This document shows, piece after piece, positions 1-7,914 of a stretch of 64,000 bases of DNA. The notes under the pieces are model-generated. The model did not search any database. It was not told the DNA's origin and was given only the letters and a program-made list of their open reading frames with translations. The DNA is from Oceanobacillus zhaokaii (lineage in GTDB: Bacteria > Bacillota > Bacilli > Bacillales > Amphibacillaceae). The position numbers and the translations under genes were made by a program. The DNA lies in assembly GCF_003352005.1 (NCBI RefSeq), contig NZ_CP024848.1:1435001-1499000 (forward strand), in the 5' to 3' direction. The stretch's first letter is position 1. Every line of letters begins with the position of its first letter.

Positions 1-1
1 T

Positions 2-529
2 CTTTTATCAATAATTATTGGTGTACCAATCGGTATCTTAATGTCGAAAAGCAAAATAGCAAATGCGGTTATTACACCGATCCTAGATTTCATGCAAACC
101 ATGCCTGCATTCGTATATTTAATTCCTGCGGTTGCGTTTTTTGGAATAGGTATGGTACCGGGGGTATTTGCATCATTGATATTTGCAACGCCACCGACAG
201 TAAGATTTACGAACTTAGGGATTCGTCAAGTATCGAAAGATTTGATTGAAGCCGCAGATGCATTTGGTAGTACAGGAGCACAAAAATTATTCAAGGTTGA
301 GCTACCTATGGCGAGACCAACAATTATGGCTGGAATAAATCAGACGGTAATGCTTGCGTTATCGATGGTTGTAATTGCGTCAATGATCGGTGCACCAGGT
401 CTAGGAAAAGAAGTTCTATCATCCTTACAACGTGCACAAGTGGGACCAGGATTTGTTGCTGGTATAGGAATTGTAATATTAGCGATAATTATTGATCGCT
501 TTACACAAAACATGAATAAGAAGAAATAA
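2..529 (+). CDS. Glycine betaine/proline ABC transporter permease (3' part)
   Basis: The frame is open from the first bases of the window, so the gene starts upstream. What remains is the C-terminal part of a membrane permease with several hydrophobic segments and the cytoplasmic EAA loop ([12 protein letters not shown], then KVELP) that contacts the ATPase in binding-protein-dependent importers. The match is to the OpuAB/ProW type. It is followed after 68 bp by a betaine-binding lipoprotein, so the ATPase gene is probably just outside the window. The role would be import of compatible solutes under osmotic stress. Substrate specificity is inferred from the partner gene. Confidence 0.85.
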   Translation, partial: LLSIIIGVPIGILMSKSKIANAVITPILDFMQTMPAFVYLIPAVAFFGIGMVPGVFASLIFATPPTVRFTNLGIRQVSKDLIEAADAFGSTGAQKLFKVELPMARPTIMAGINQTVMLALSMVVIASMIGAPGLGKEVLSSLQRAQVGPGFVAGIGIVILAIIIDRFTQNMNKKK

Positions 530-597
530 TAATGATTGGTAATTTTTCTAAAAGAAAATTCTAATATTAATAATTTATTGAAGGAGAGATTGATTGT

Positions 598-1494
598 ATG
601 TTTAAGTTCAATCGGAAATATGTAGCACTAATAACAGGTCTGTTATTGCTTTTATTTATTGCAGCTTGTGGATCAAATGAGGAATCAGACTCAGGAAGTA
701 ATGAAGAAGCAGCAGTAGAAAATCAAGAAATTAACTTAGCATATGTTGAATGGGATACAGAGGTCGCTTCTACACATGTAGTTGGTAAAGTTCTAGAAGA
801 TTTAGGTTATGATGTTAAATTAACACCTTTAGATAATGCTGTTATGTGGGAAGCTGTAGCTAGTGGTGAAGCAGACGGAATGGTTGCTGCTTGGATGCCA
901 GGTACACATGCTGCTCAATTTGAGCAGTATGGCGACCGGGTAGTTGACCTTGGTGAGAATTTAGAAGGTGCTAAAATTGGTTTAGTAGTTCCATCATATA
1001 TGGATGTTAATTCAATCGCTGATCTGACGGATGAAGCAGATATGACAATTACTGGGATTGAACCAGGTGCTGGTGTTGTTGCGGCATCAGAACGTGCAGT
1101 TGAAGAATATGATAACCTAGAGGGATGGGAAGTTCAAACATCTTCAAGTGGTGCAATGACAACTGCTTTAAGTGAGGCATATGAAAATGAAGAAGAAATT
1201 ATTGTAACTGGATGGTCTCCGCACTGGAAATTCCAAAAATATGACCTGAAATATTTAGAAGATCCTAATGGTACCTTTGGTGAAGCGGAAGTAATTAAAA
1301 CAATGGTTCGTGAAGGTTTAGAAGAAGAAATGCCTGAAGCATATCAAGTGTTAGATAACTTCTACTGGGAACTAGCAGAAATGGAAGAAGTAATGACAGC
1401 AATTCAAGATGGTACTAGTCCTGAAGATGCAGCAGCTACTTGGATTGAAGAAAACCCGGAACGTGTTGCAGAATGGACTGAAGGTATAAAATAA
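598..1494 (+). CDS. Glycine betaine ABC transporter substrate-binding lipoprotein (OpuAC-type)
   Basis: A 298-residue protein with a lysine-containing signal peptide and a lipobox (LLLLFIAAC, lipidated Cys about residue 24), then an acidic linker and a periplasmic-binding fold. Tryptophan motifs WDTEVAST, WMPGTH and WSPHWKF are typical of the aromatic cage that binds quaternary ammonium groups in the OpuAC family. The start is preceded by GAAGGAGAG. It is the last gene of the betaine importer operon, followed at once by a strong intrinsic terminator. The protein is anchored outside the membrane and delivers betaine or a related osmolyte to the permease. The exact ligand cannot be read from sequence. 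Confidence 0.88.
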   Translation: MFKFNRKYVALITGLLLLLFIAACGSNEESDSGSNEEAAVENQEINLAYVEWDTEVASTHVVGKVLEDLGYDVKLTPLDNAVMWEAVASGEADGMVAAWMPGTHAAQFEQYGDRVVDLGENLEGAKIGLVVPSYMDVNSIADLTDEADMTITGIEPGAGVVAASERAVEEYDNLEGWEVQTSSSGAMTTALSEAYENEEEIIVTGWSPHWKFQKYDLKYLEDPNGTFGEAEVIKTMVREGLEEEMPEAYQVLDNFYWELAEMEEVMTAIQDGTSPEDAAATWIEENPERVAEWTEGIK

Positions 1495-1502
1495 GTAAAG
1501 TT

Positions 1503-1537
1503 AAAAAGAGCTTTCTCAAAATGAGAAAGCTCTTTTT
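1503..1537. terminator. Bidirectional intrinsic terminator
   Basis: A perfect 15-bp stem (AAAAAGAGCTTTCTC with its complement) around a 5-nt loop, ending in a T run. It lies between the convergent betaine-binding gene (+) and the YtxH-family gene (-) and can serve both. Confidence 0.9.
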
Positions 1538-1540
1538 AAT

Positions 1541-1900
1541 CTATTGTTTCTTTACCTTCTCTTCAAGATCTTTAATACTGGTTTCAATTTGTTCTAAATA
1601 TTTATGGATACTTTCCTGATGGGGTTCAACGGTGTTTTTCCATTCTTCCACTGACTTTCTAATATCTTGCGTAAGCTCTTTAACAAGTACGGCGCCTTCT
1701 TTTGAGCTTTCTCTAAATTGCATTTTTAGTTGCAATCCGTTCTCTTTTAAGTTAGTTAATAATTGTTTTAGTTCCAATCCTTGAATTTTAACTTGGTCAC
1801 GAACAGTTCTTCCAGATGAAGGCGTACTTAATAATGTTACTGCAGCACTAACTGTTCCTCCAACTACAAGACCTAACACGAATGATTTTGCTTTTGACAT
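1541..1900 (-). CDS. yhaH: YtxH family protein (YhaH-like)
   Basis: A 119-residue protein with one N-terminal hydrophobic segment (about residues 6-26, SFVLGLVVGGTVSAAVTLL) followed by the TPSSGRTVRDQVK motif of the YtxH family, then a long charged helical region predicted to be a coiled coil. It lies directly downstream of trpP in the same orientation, as yhaH does in B. subtilis. Family members are small membrane-tethered proteins often linked with general stress; the molecular function is unknown. The scoC (hpr) gene expected beyond yhaH in B. subtilis is not present here. Confidence 0.75.
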   Translation of the reverse strand: MSKAKSFVLGLVVGGTVSAAVTLLSTPSSGRTVRDQVKIQGLELKQLLTNLKENGLQLKMQFRESSKEGAVLVKELTQDIRKSVEEWKNTVEPHQESIHKYLEQIETSIKDLEEKVKKQ

Positions 1901-2024
1901 AATGTATTCGCTCCTTTCTATACTCTTATTATACCCTTTCTCTTTTCAGCTTACGAGTAAACATCTTTCAATTTGTAAAATTTTTCACAAATAATGCAAA
2001 ACAGGCGAAAAAGAAGACATAAAA

Positions 2025-2056
2025 TAATCCTCTGACAATGTGTTGCCAGAGGATTA
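2025..2056 (-). terminator. Intrinsic terminator after trpP
   Basis: Inverted repeat TAATCCTCTG / CAGAGGATTA with a 12-nt loop. On the minus strand it is followed by TTTTATG. It lies just after the trpP stop codon. Confidence 0.8.
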
Positions 2057-2078
2057 ATAGTTATAATGCTTTCTAAAG

Positions 2079-2603
2079 TTAAGATACAGTAACTAAATTG
2101 GTCCGCTTGATAATCCCTTGGATAATTGGATAAACCACAACCATGATCACGGTGTTCAGTGCTGCAGCAGGCAGGATAGCAGTGACGAACAATGCAATAA
2201 ATCCACCCTCACCTAAACTTGCAATAAACGATAATACAAAAGCAAATATGGAACCACTAATGAGTGTGCCGATAAACGTTAATACAGGAGCACTAATAGT
2301 CGTACTTACTTTTTTCTGTACTAGTAAAAATAATGCTAGAACAATAAAGGCTGTAATTGGTTTATCGATGATATTGGCAATTTGTCCGCCTGGTGCACTC
2401 GTTGTAAGTGCTGAAATTATTCCAGATACTAGTGATAACAGTAAAACATAGTTTGCTTTTGGAAATAGGAAAATACCGATAAACATCATGGATAGTAATA
2501 GGTCTGGTTTTACTCCGGCAATAGATAATCCTGGGATTGCAGCATGCAAGATGGTGCCAATTCCCACCAATAATGATAAAATAATTAAAACTTTAATCTT
2601 CAT
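2079..2603 (-). CDS. trpP: Tryptophan transporter TrpP
   Basis: A 174-residue integral membrane protein with about five or six hydrophobic helices, matching the TrpP (YhaG) family: KPDLLLSMMFIGIF near residues 32-45 and the conserved SAPGGQIANIIDKP near 69-82. It imports tryptophan as a proton- or ion-coupled secondary carrier. In B. subtilis its translation is repressed by the tryptophan-activated TRAP protein. The leader here carries the same kind of G/A-AG triplet repeat overlapping the ribosome binding site. Its position between yhaH and hit matches B. subtilis, except that serC is absent. Confidence 0.85.
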   Translation of the reverse strand: MKIKVLIILSLLVGIGTILHAAIPGLSIAGVKPDLLLSMMFIGIFLFPKANYVLLLSLVSGIISALTTSAPGGQIANIIDKPITAFIVLALFLLVQKKVSTTISAPVLTFIGTLISGSIFAFVLSFIASLGEGGFIALFVTAILPAAALNTVIMVVVYPIIQGIIKRTNLVTVS

Positions 2604-2605
2604 TT

Positions 2606-2638
2606 CTACCTCTCCTCATCTCAAGCTTCGCTCAGCTT
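2606..2638 (-). promoter_or_regulatory. Putative TRAP-binding site in the trpP leader
   Basis: Read on the minus strand, the 33 nt before the trpP start contain AAG, GAG, AAG, GAG, GAG, GAG and UAG triplets. Most are exactly 5 nt apart (+ strand triplets begin at 2636, 2631, 2626, 2620, 2615, 2610 and 2606). The last ones cover the GAGGAGAGG ribosome binding site. TRAP binds (G/U)AG repeats separated by 2-3 nt and blocks ribosome access to trpP in B. subtilis. No gene for TRAP (mtrB) lies in this window, so the regulator is inferred. Confidence 0.65.
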
Positions 2639-2750
2639 TTAATTCCCAACTGTACACTCATTGTCAGCTGCGGAATATTAGAATCATTATAACAAACTTT
2701 ATTAGAAATAAAAAGTATTAATTTTCTTAATTTGGTTAAACCGAATATAT

Positions 2751-2787
2751 AAAAAGTGTGTCTGGAGTTTATCCAGACACACTTTTT
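2751..2787 (-). terminator. Intrinsic terminator after hit
   Basis: Perfect stem AAAAAGTGTGTCTGGA / TCCAGACACACTTTTT with a 5-nt loop, symmetric A and T flanks, downstream of hit and upstream of trpP on the minus strand. Confidence 0.9.
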
Positions 2788-2832
2788 ATTAAGCTTTAAC
2801 TAGAATTCTTGCAAATCAACATAAAGAGAAGA

Positions 2833-3264
2833 CTAGTGTTTGATGTTATTATTAATCTCCTTTGCAATTTGCTGTAGATCCTCAGGTGTATATTCATCTG
2901 TATATGTTGTCCAATTTGGTGTGTAGCCATCACCATTTCCATAGCGTGGAATTAAATGAACGTGTAAATGAAATACAGATTGCTCAGCAGCTTTCTCATT
3001 ATTATTGAGTAAGTTTATTCCAATTGGTTTATATGTATCCTTAATTGCATTAGCAATTGCCGGAATTCGAGAGAAAAGCTCTCTAGCTACTTCTGGAGAT
3101 GTTTCGTAAATGTTCTTTGTATGGGTTTTCGGAACAACAAGCGTATGTCCTTTTGTAACTTGTGTTAAATCAAGAAATGCCAGTACTTCTTCATCCTCAT
3201 AAACCTTTGCAGATGGTAATTCTCCATCAATTATTTTACAAAAAACACAATCCTCATGACTCAT
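2833..3264 (-). CDS. hit: HIT family nucleotide-binding protein
   Basis: A 143-residue protein with the full HIT signature: the N-terminal CVFCKIIDGELPSAKVYED segment, the TKGHTLVVPK strand and the histidine triad HLHVHLIPR near residues 98-106. Family members are phosphoramidases/hydrolases of purine nucleotide conjugates (HinT type). The N-terminal CxxC (C6, C9), with His44 and the triad region, may form a structural zinc site as in many Gram-positive members. It is divergent from ecsA, as in B. subtilis, but about 0.7 kb of non-coding DNA separates the two. The physiological substrate is unknown. Confidence 0.9.
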   Translation of the reverse strand: MSHEDCVFCKIIDGELPSAKVYEDEEVLAFLDLTQVTKGHTLVVPKTHTKNIYETSPEVARELFSRIPAIANAIKDTYKPIGINLLNNNEKAAEQSVFHLHVHLIPRYGNGDGYTPNWTTYTDEYTPEDLQQIAKEINNNIKH

Positions 3265-3424
3265 TACTCACCACTCCTCTAATTATTTTCATTGTTAAAT
3301 AATAAATGCAACAAATCTTATCACAATAGAGCCATCTAATAAGATAATTGTATAGACAATTGTGGGTGAAAGTAAAGCATTTAGGATTGATGCTAAAATA
3401 TTTTAAATGGCTTAAAAATAATAA

Positions 3425-3459
3425 ACAGGTCTAGTTCGCAATACTGCGAACTAGCCTGC
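3425..3459 (-). terminator. Strong terminator-like hairpin reading away from ecsA
   Basis: CAGGTCTAGTTCGCA pairs with TGCGAACTAGCCTG (one bulged T, 4-nt loop). Only the minus-strand transcript has a U-rich tail (TTTATTATTTTT). No minus-strand protein gene lies just upstream of it, which suggests that a non-coding transcript ends here. Confidence 0.6.
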
Positions 3460-3613
3460 TTTAAGAAGACGAGGGTATCTGCAAGCTAATGTGGGGACTG
3501 TAAACAATTTCGTTATCGCAACGAGCATTGGTTTACAAAAACCTTTTTGTCAGCGTCTCATTTGTTGAGACGGGTCCTGGCAAAAGGGTTTTATTGTCAT
3601 TAGTATGCCAACA

Positions 3614-3737
3614 CTAACACCTCATTTTGTGTTTTATCCACTAAATTCAGAGTAGATTACCGAAGTCTAACACCTCATTTTGTGTGAAATTACACGAAAT
3701 TACATTAGATATTCGATCACTAACACCTCATTTGTGT
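3614..3737. repeat. Three direct repeats of CTAACACCTCATTTTGTGT at 53-bp intervals
   Basis: Copies begin at 3614, 3667 and 3720. The first two are identical over 19 nt and the third lacks one T. The interval is exactly 53 bp each time. On the minus strand each copy forms a short AACAC...GTGTT-type hairpin with AAATGAG in the loop. The intervening 34 nt are unrelated to each other. Confidence 0.8.
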
Positions 3738-3978
3738 TTGACACAGAATTTTTTTAGTGAGATACCCTGCGTCTTCAAAAATATTATGTGTAGAATTTAA
3801 AGTAATATACACATTTATTTAAAAATATTTTATAAAAGTTAGTGGGTCTATTTGACTCAAGGCTGAACCTGAATGTAAAAACACCGCAAAAAATGATGTC
3901 GAAAGTTTAAGTGGCGTATACTTTGGCTTTCAATCGTTGGAAATGGTAAAATTAAACGATAATGAAGGAGGTAACCTG

Positions 3979-4722
3979 ATGGAGTCACTATTACATATAA
4001 ACAATCTTTACGGCGGATATACACATAAGAATGTATTACACGGTATTTCCTTCGATGTATATCCAAAAGAAATTGTAGGACTTATCGGTTTAAATGGAGC
4101 AGGTAAGAGTACAACAATCAAACATATAATTGGCTTGATGCAAGCAAAAAAAGGATCCGTTTCTGTAAATGGGAAAACATTCAAAGAAAATCCAACTACT
4201 TATCGAAATCAAATGGCATATATACCAGAAATGCCAATCCTATATGATGAACTAACCCTCGGGGAGCATCTGCGCTTAACTGCAATGGCATATGGAATCT
4301 CTGAAGATTTATTTGAAAAAAGATTGCCACCGCTCTTGAAAGAATTTCGCATGGAGAAAAAACTAAATTGGTTTCCAGTGCATTTTTCGAAAGGGATGCG
4401 TCAGAAGGTCATGATTATGTGCGCATTTTTAATTGAACCACCATTATACATTGTCGATGAACCATTCGTTGGCTTAGATCCTTTGGGAATACAGTCGTAC
4501 TTGAATCTGATGGAAGAAATGAAAGAAAAAGGTTCTGGTATATTAATGTCGACTCATATATTAGCAACTGCAGAACGTTATTGTGATCGTTTTATTATTC
4601 TGCATGATGGTGAAGTTCGGGCGATGGGAACAATTGATGAATTGCGTACAAGCTTTAATTTGCCTGATGCAACTTTGGATGATTTATATGTGCAGTTAAC
4701 AAAGGAAGATAGCCATGTTTAA
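3979..4722 (+). CDS. ecsA: ABC transporter ATP-binding protein EcsA
   Basis: ATP-binding subunit of the Ecs exporter-like complex. Visible motifs are Walker A GLNGAGKS, the signature-region variant HFSKGMRQK, Walker B LYIVDEPFVGLD and the switch histidine in MSTH. The start at 3979 is chosen because AAGGAGG lies 8 nt upstream; in-frame upstream codons have no ribosome site. The protein is 247 residues, the usual EcsA size. It overlaps ecsB by 8 bp, so the subunits are probably translationally coupled. In B. subtilis Ecs affects secretion, competence and intramembrane proteolysis by RasP. The transported substrate is not established. Confidence 0.9.
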   Translation: MESLLHINNLYGGYTHKNVLHGISFDVYPKEIVGLIGLNGAGKSTTIKHIIGLMQAKKGSVSVNGKTFKENPTTYRNQMAYIPEMPILYDELTLGEHLRLTAMAYGISEDLFEKRLPPLLKEFRMEKKLNWFPVHFSKGMRQKVMIMCAFLIEPPLYIVDEPFVGLDPLGIQSYLNLMEEMKEKGSGILMSTHILATAERYCDRFIILHDGEVRAMGTIDELRTSFNLPDATLDDLYVQLTKEDSHV

Positions 4723-5929
4723 TTCACATGAATTTTATAAAAAACGATTATCTGCACATTTGAAAGAACTGGGACGCTATACTCGCTATATCTTAAATGG
4801 TCATATGGTTGTCGTTATGTTCTTTCTAATCTCTGCAACTGCATTTTATTATCAGCAGTGGCTCACAGAGCTTCCAGAAAACTTCCCAACTGCACTTGTA
4901 ATTGGGGTTTCACTGGGATTATTAGTAAGCTATAGCCCTGTCAGAACGCTACTTCAAGAGCCGGATTTAGTATTCATCATCGTTGCAGAGGATAAGATGA
5001 ATGCCTATTTCCGAAATTCATTAATCTATAGTTTTGTTGTTCAGCTTTATTTAATATTACTGTTAGTTGCAGCATTCAGCCCGCTATATTTCGCTGCTTT
5101 CCCAGAACGAACAGGAACTGGGTACTTACTGACACTTGCGATAGTGCTCTTATTTAAAGTCGGAAATTTGATTGCCAATTGGTGGATGTTAAAAGTTAGG
5201 GAAGCTAGAGTAAGACAGATTGATTTATTAGCACGTACCTTCTTAAATATTGTTATTTTTTATTTCATTATTCAAGGTAATTTGTTTTTTGCTGGAATTA
5301 TTACTATCTTATTCGTGTTGTTATTCCTGTATGATTTTTCCGTTTCTAAGAAGCAGGCAGGTATAGCGTGGGACTTGCTTGTAGAAAAAGATCAAAACCG
5401 GATGCAATCCTTTTATCGTTTCGCCAACATGTTTGCGGATGTTCCACATTTAAAAAATCGGACAAAGAGACGCCAGTGGCTTGTTTCGCTCATTTCCAGC
5501 CGCATTCCATTTGCTAAAAAGCAAACATATGATTATCTTTATCGAATTACATTCATTCGCAGTGGCGATTACGTAGGCATGTATCTTCGGTTAATCATTA
5601 TCGGCGGATTATTCATTTATCTGATACCGAATATTTGGATGAAGGTACTATTTGGCCTGCTGTTTATCTACTTAAGCAGCTTTCAAATGATGCCATTATA
5701 CCAACATTTCCGAACGAATATATGGCTGGACCTCTACCCGGTCGATCACATACTAAAAAAGGCTGCAATATTGAAAATCATCCATCAGCTAAGTTTTGTT
5801 CAAGTTATCATTTACGCGCTACTATTTATTGTACTCCAGGAATACTTAGGTTTTATTGTATTTATTGTTGCTGGTGGCTTGTTTAGTATTTCATTTATCA
5901 ATGGCTACATTAAGTCAAAACTCGTTTGA
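4715..5929 (+). CDS. ecsB: ABC transporter permease EcsB
   Basis: A 404-residue membrane protein with several hydrophobic helices in the N-terminal half (about 30-50, 60-75, 105-130, 140-160, 180-205), a central charged region (FYRFANMFADVPHLKNR) and further helices at the C-terminus. This is the EcsB family layout. It is the membrane partner of EcsA and starts inside the ecsA coding sequence. ecsC, which follows in B. subtilis, is absent: a terminator and a repeat element come next. Confidence 0.88.
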   Translation: MFNSHEFYKKRLSAHLKELGRYTRYILNGHMVVVMFFLISATAFYYQQWLTELPENFPTALVIGVSLGLLVSYSPVRTLLQEPDLVFIIVAEDKMNAYFRNSLIYSFVVQLYLILLLVAAFSPLYFAAFPERTGTGYLLTLAIVLLFKVGNLIANWWMLKVREARVRQIDLLARTFLNIVIFYFIIQGNLFFAGIITILFVLLFLYDFSVSKKQAGIAWDLLVEKDQNRMQSFYRFANMFADVPHLKNRTKRRQWLVSLISSRIPFAKKQTYDYLYRITFIRSGDYVGMYLRLIIIGGLFIYLIPNIWMKVLFGLLFIYLSSFQMMPLYQHFRTNIWLDLYPVDHILKKAAILKIIHQLSFVQVIIYALLFIVLQEYLGFIVFIVAGGLFSISFINGYIKSKLV

Positions 5930-5956
5930 AGCAAGATATATATAAATAGCTAAACA

Positions 5957-5985
5957 AAAAGGGCAGCCGATTCGGCTGCCCTTTA
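5957..5985 (+). terminator. Intrinsic terminator after ecsAB
   Basis: AAAGGGCAGCCGA / TCGGCTGCCCTTT nearly loopless stem 28 bp after the ecsB stop, flanked by A and T runs. Confidence 0.88.
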
Positions 5986-6029
5986 AAAAGTGGGGAGGTA
6001 AAGATAATTCTAATGACAAGATTGGCCAC

Positions 6030-6297
6030 GTCCAGCTCCAGCGCCCAGCGAGACTTCCCTCACCTCATGACACGATAAAGAAGACTTGCCGATTGGTTAC
6101 ACATGAGGCTTAGTCGCACTTATACCCGTGTGGTGAAAGTCAACATCGACTATGGTTTTAAGGAAGGCCGACTAAAAGCAGGCTTCGCCAACGTCGGCAT
6201 ACCCCTAAAGTGCAGGGGCATGTTTCCTTTATCTCCTACGAAGGAATGTTCGACAAGTCGAACCACCCCAAACTGCGGGGGGGCAGTCCGTATATAG
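6030..6297. repeat. Dispersed intergenic repeat, copy 1 of family II
   Basis: This non-coding block begins GTCCAGCTCCAGCGCC and shares with 38084-38360 a series of conserved segments in the same order: AGACTTGCCGATTGGT, GAGGCTTA, CGTACTTATAC-like, TGTGGTGAAAGTCA and GTCGAACCACCCC. It has GC content above the neighbourhood and internal inverted repeats (e.g. GCCGA...TCGGC). A 64-codon reading frame inside it has no ribosome site and is not considered a gene. The opening motif resembles repeats I recall between genes of many Bacillaceae. Confidence 0.7.
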
Positions 6298-6322
6298 CTC
6301 AAACTAGCTTTAAGCTTTTGTT

Positions 6323-6757
6323 CTAAGAAAATCTGGGATCAGCTAGTAAACGTTCAACTTCCTCTTTATGATGTGTTTCATCGGAAATTAAATCTTCTAA
6401 TTTAACCTTTAATTCTGTAAGACCTAAGTCTTCTGCTTGTTGCATTCGTTCTTCATAACGTTTAATTGTACTTGTTTCAGACTCAAGGACCGCTTCTAAT
6501 AATTCTTTTACATCGGTTGGCTGAGGAACCTCGGCTGATTCTGTAGTTGGTACACCACCAAGGGATTTAATCTTTTCGGATAAATATAGCGCGTGTCCGA
6601 GTTCATCCGTAATTTCATCTTCAAAAAATGGTTTTAATGCTGAGCGGTATAGACCTGATACGACAGATGCGCTATATGTATATTGAATTGCTGCACCATA
6701 TTCGTGTGCTAAATCGACATTCAGTCCTTCAATTAACTTTTCCAAATCTTTTTCCAT
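6323..6757 (-). CDS. Ferritin-like domain protein (bacterioferritin-like)
   Basis: A 144-residue, mostly helical protein with the ferritin-like di-iron pattern: E19 with YGAAIQYTY in helix 1, ExxDELGHALYL (about 48-58) in helix 2, a central ESETSTIKRYEE and a final DETHHKEEVERLL helix. The spaced Glu and ExxH residues are the expected carboxylate/histidine ligands of a di-iron centre. Likely roles are iron storage or oxidation, or peroxide detoxification (Dps/bacterioferritin superfamily). It is monocistronic between repeat-bearing intergenic regions. The ribosome site is weak (AAAAGGCGGG). Confidence 0.8.
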   Translation of the reverse strand: MEKDLEKLIEGLNVDLAHEYGAAIQYTYSASVVSGLYRSALKPFFEDEITDELGHALYLSEKIKSLGGVPTTESAEVPQPTDVKELLEAVLESETSTIKRYEERMQQAEDLGLTELKVKLEDLISDETHHKEEVERLLADPRFS

Positions 6758-6960
6758 TATTAATCCCGCCTTTTGAATGTTATTCAGTATACTTATTAAA
6801 TACCCATCAGTCTCGATTTCGAAACCATCATTTTGCTGAAATGAAATAATCTGGATTGCGGCTCGGTCTTAGGTCGGAGGAAGAAGCAATCTAGAGAAGG
6901 TTCTCGATTATTGGAATTACAGATACACTAAGAATAGGTATAACTAACCTCTTGGTAGTT

Positions 6961-7075
6961 AAGTAAGTATAAAATATTTCTTACTACATAGGTGGGGCCT
7001 CAGGATTTAGGTCAGTTCTGTGTTGCGACAAATGTTTTCGATGGGACGAGTAATCGGATTCCCAGGACTTCGCGT
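6961..7075 (+). repeat. Dispersed intergenic repeat, copy A of family I
   Basis: About 115 bp beginning AAGTATAAAA and ending CAGGACTTCGCG. Its core TTGCGACAAATGTTTTCGAT recurs at 25376-25490 (inverted), and diverged cores lie at 29172-29231 and 38276-38330. It sits upstream of the lia-like operon. The rest of the 393-bp gap (6758-7150) holds no gene that I can support. Confidence 0.75.
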
Positions 7076-7150
7076 TATTAATCGAATTTTCCCTATAGTC
7101 TTGGTTAGACCTTAGCTTTCTAAAAATTTCCTTTTGAAAGGATGAGTGAA

Positions 7151-7900
7151 TTGAAAAATGCGCTTCGTTATTTTACAGCAATAGTATTGATTATATTTGG
7201 TGTGATGCTCGTTTTAGCAAATATCGGGATGATCAGTTTTGACATAGGAATTGCTTGGCATTATATGTATCCGACCTTCTTTGTAGTTATAGGGATTAAA
7301 TTGCTCGGTGACTACCTCTTGAAAAAAGGCGGCAGCTGGTCTGGAGGATCGTTCTTATTGATCTTTGGAACATTGCTATTACTCGATCGATTTGAAGTAA
7401 TCACCTTTGGCTTCTGGGATGTGTTTAAATTATGGCCATTATTAATTGTTTATTTTGGTTTTATGATGTTCGACCGTGGTTCTAATATCGTAATTGAATA
7501 TGACTCTGATAAACACACAAAGAAGAAATCCTATCATGGTACTGCTTTTTCAATCGGGAATCATGAATTTAATGAGCATAATTGGAAAGTTGAACCAATG
7601 AACTTAAAAAACCTAGCAGGGGAGTTTTACTTTGATTTTTCGAAAGCATTCATTCCAGAAAAAAGAATTCCGTTCGCTATTCATTCATTAGCAGGAGACG
7701 TAAATATCATTATTCCTGAAAATGTAGCGTTTCGAGTGGACGCATCTGTAAGTGCAGGTGAAATTGTTGTAATCAAACAATCGGTTGATGGAATCAACCG
7801 CTCGCTTACTTATGAGACTGAAAATTATGAGGATGCTGTTCAGAAATTAGATTTCAAAATACGTCTAAAGGCAGGGTCAATCCGGATTTCTCAAGTGTGA
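7151..7900 (+). CDS. liaF: LiaF-like membrane protein of a three-component envelope-stress system
   Basis: An N-terminal block of about four hydrophobic helices (residues 5-110, containing FDIGIAWHYMYPTFFVVIG and FWDVFKLWPLLIVYFGF) is followed by a soluble beta-rich C-terminal domain of the cell-wall-active antibiotics response type (FDFSKAFIPEKRIPFAIHSLAGDV near 165-190). LiaF inhibits the kinase LiaS in the absence of wall stress in B. subtilis. I prefer TTG at 7151, which has AAAGGA 8 nt upstream; the ATG at 7142 directly abuts that ribosome site. First gene of a liaF-liaS-liaR operon. Confidence 0.83.
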   Translation: MKNALRYFTAIVLIIFGVMLVLANIGMISFDIGIAWHYMYPTFFVVIGIKLLGDYLLKKGGSWSGGSFLLIFGTLLLLDRFEVITFGFWDVFKLWPLLIVYFGFMMFDRGSNIVIEYDSDKHTKKKSYHGTAFSIGNHEFNEHNWKVEPMNLKNLAGEFYFDFSKAFIPEKRIPFAIHSLAGDVNIIIPENVAFRVDASVSAGEIVVIKQSVDGINRSLTYETENYEDAVQKLDFKIRLKAGSIRISQV

Positions 7901-7914
7901 GGGGGATAAGAACA

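Larger units (their letters stand above)
3425..3790 (-). ncRNA. Candidate structured non-coding RNA or MITE-like element upstream of ecsA
   Basis: A non-coding stretch that can fold into a closed multi-branch structure. GAAGACGAGGGTATCT (3465-3480) pairs with AGATACCCTGCGTCTTC (3760-3776). Inside are a long hairpin at 3542-3588 (CCTTTTTGTCAG with CTGGCAAAAGG, enclosing the perfect CGTCTCA/TGAGACG stem) and a hairpin at 3500-3536 (GTAAAC/GTTTAC and CGTT/AACG). There are also three small hairpins at exact 53-nt spacing with the common loop sequence AAATGAG. A minus-strand terminator closes the unit. The terminal inverted repeats could equally mark a mobile-element relic. No known RNA family was recognised. 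Confidence 0.35.

Noticed and set aside
3614..3737. CRISPR-like array (three repeats, 34-nt spacers)
   Set aside because: The repeat is only 19 nt, just three copies, one degenerate, no cas genes or leader, and it lies inside a larger inverted-repeat structure.
6103..6297. 64-codon open frame on the plus strand
   Set aside because: It lies wholly inside the dispersed repeat, has no ribosome site and no protein-like pattern.
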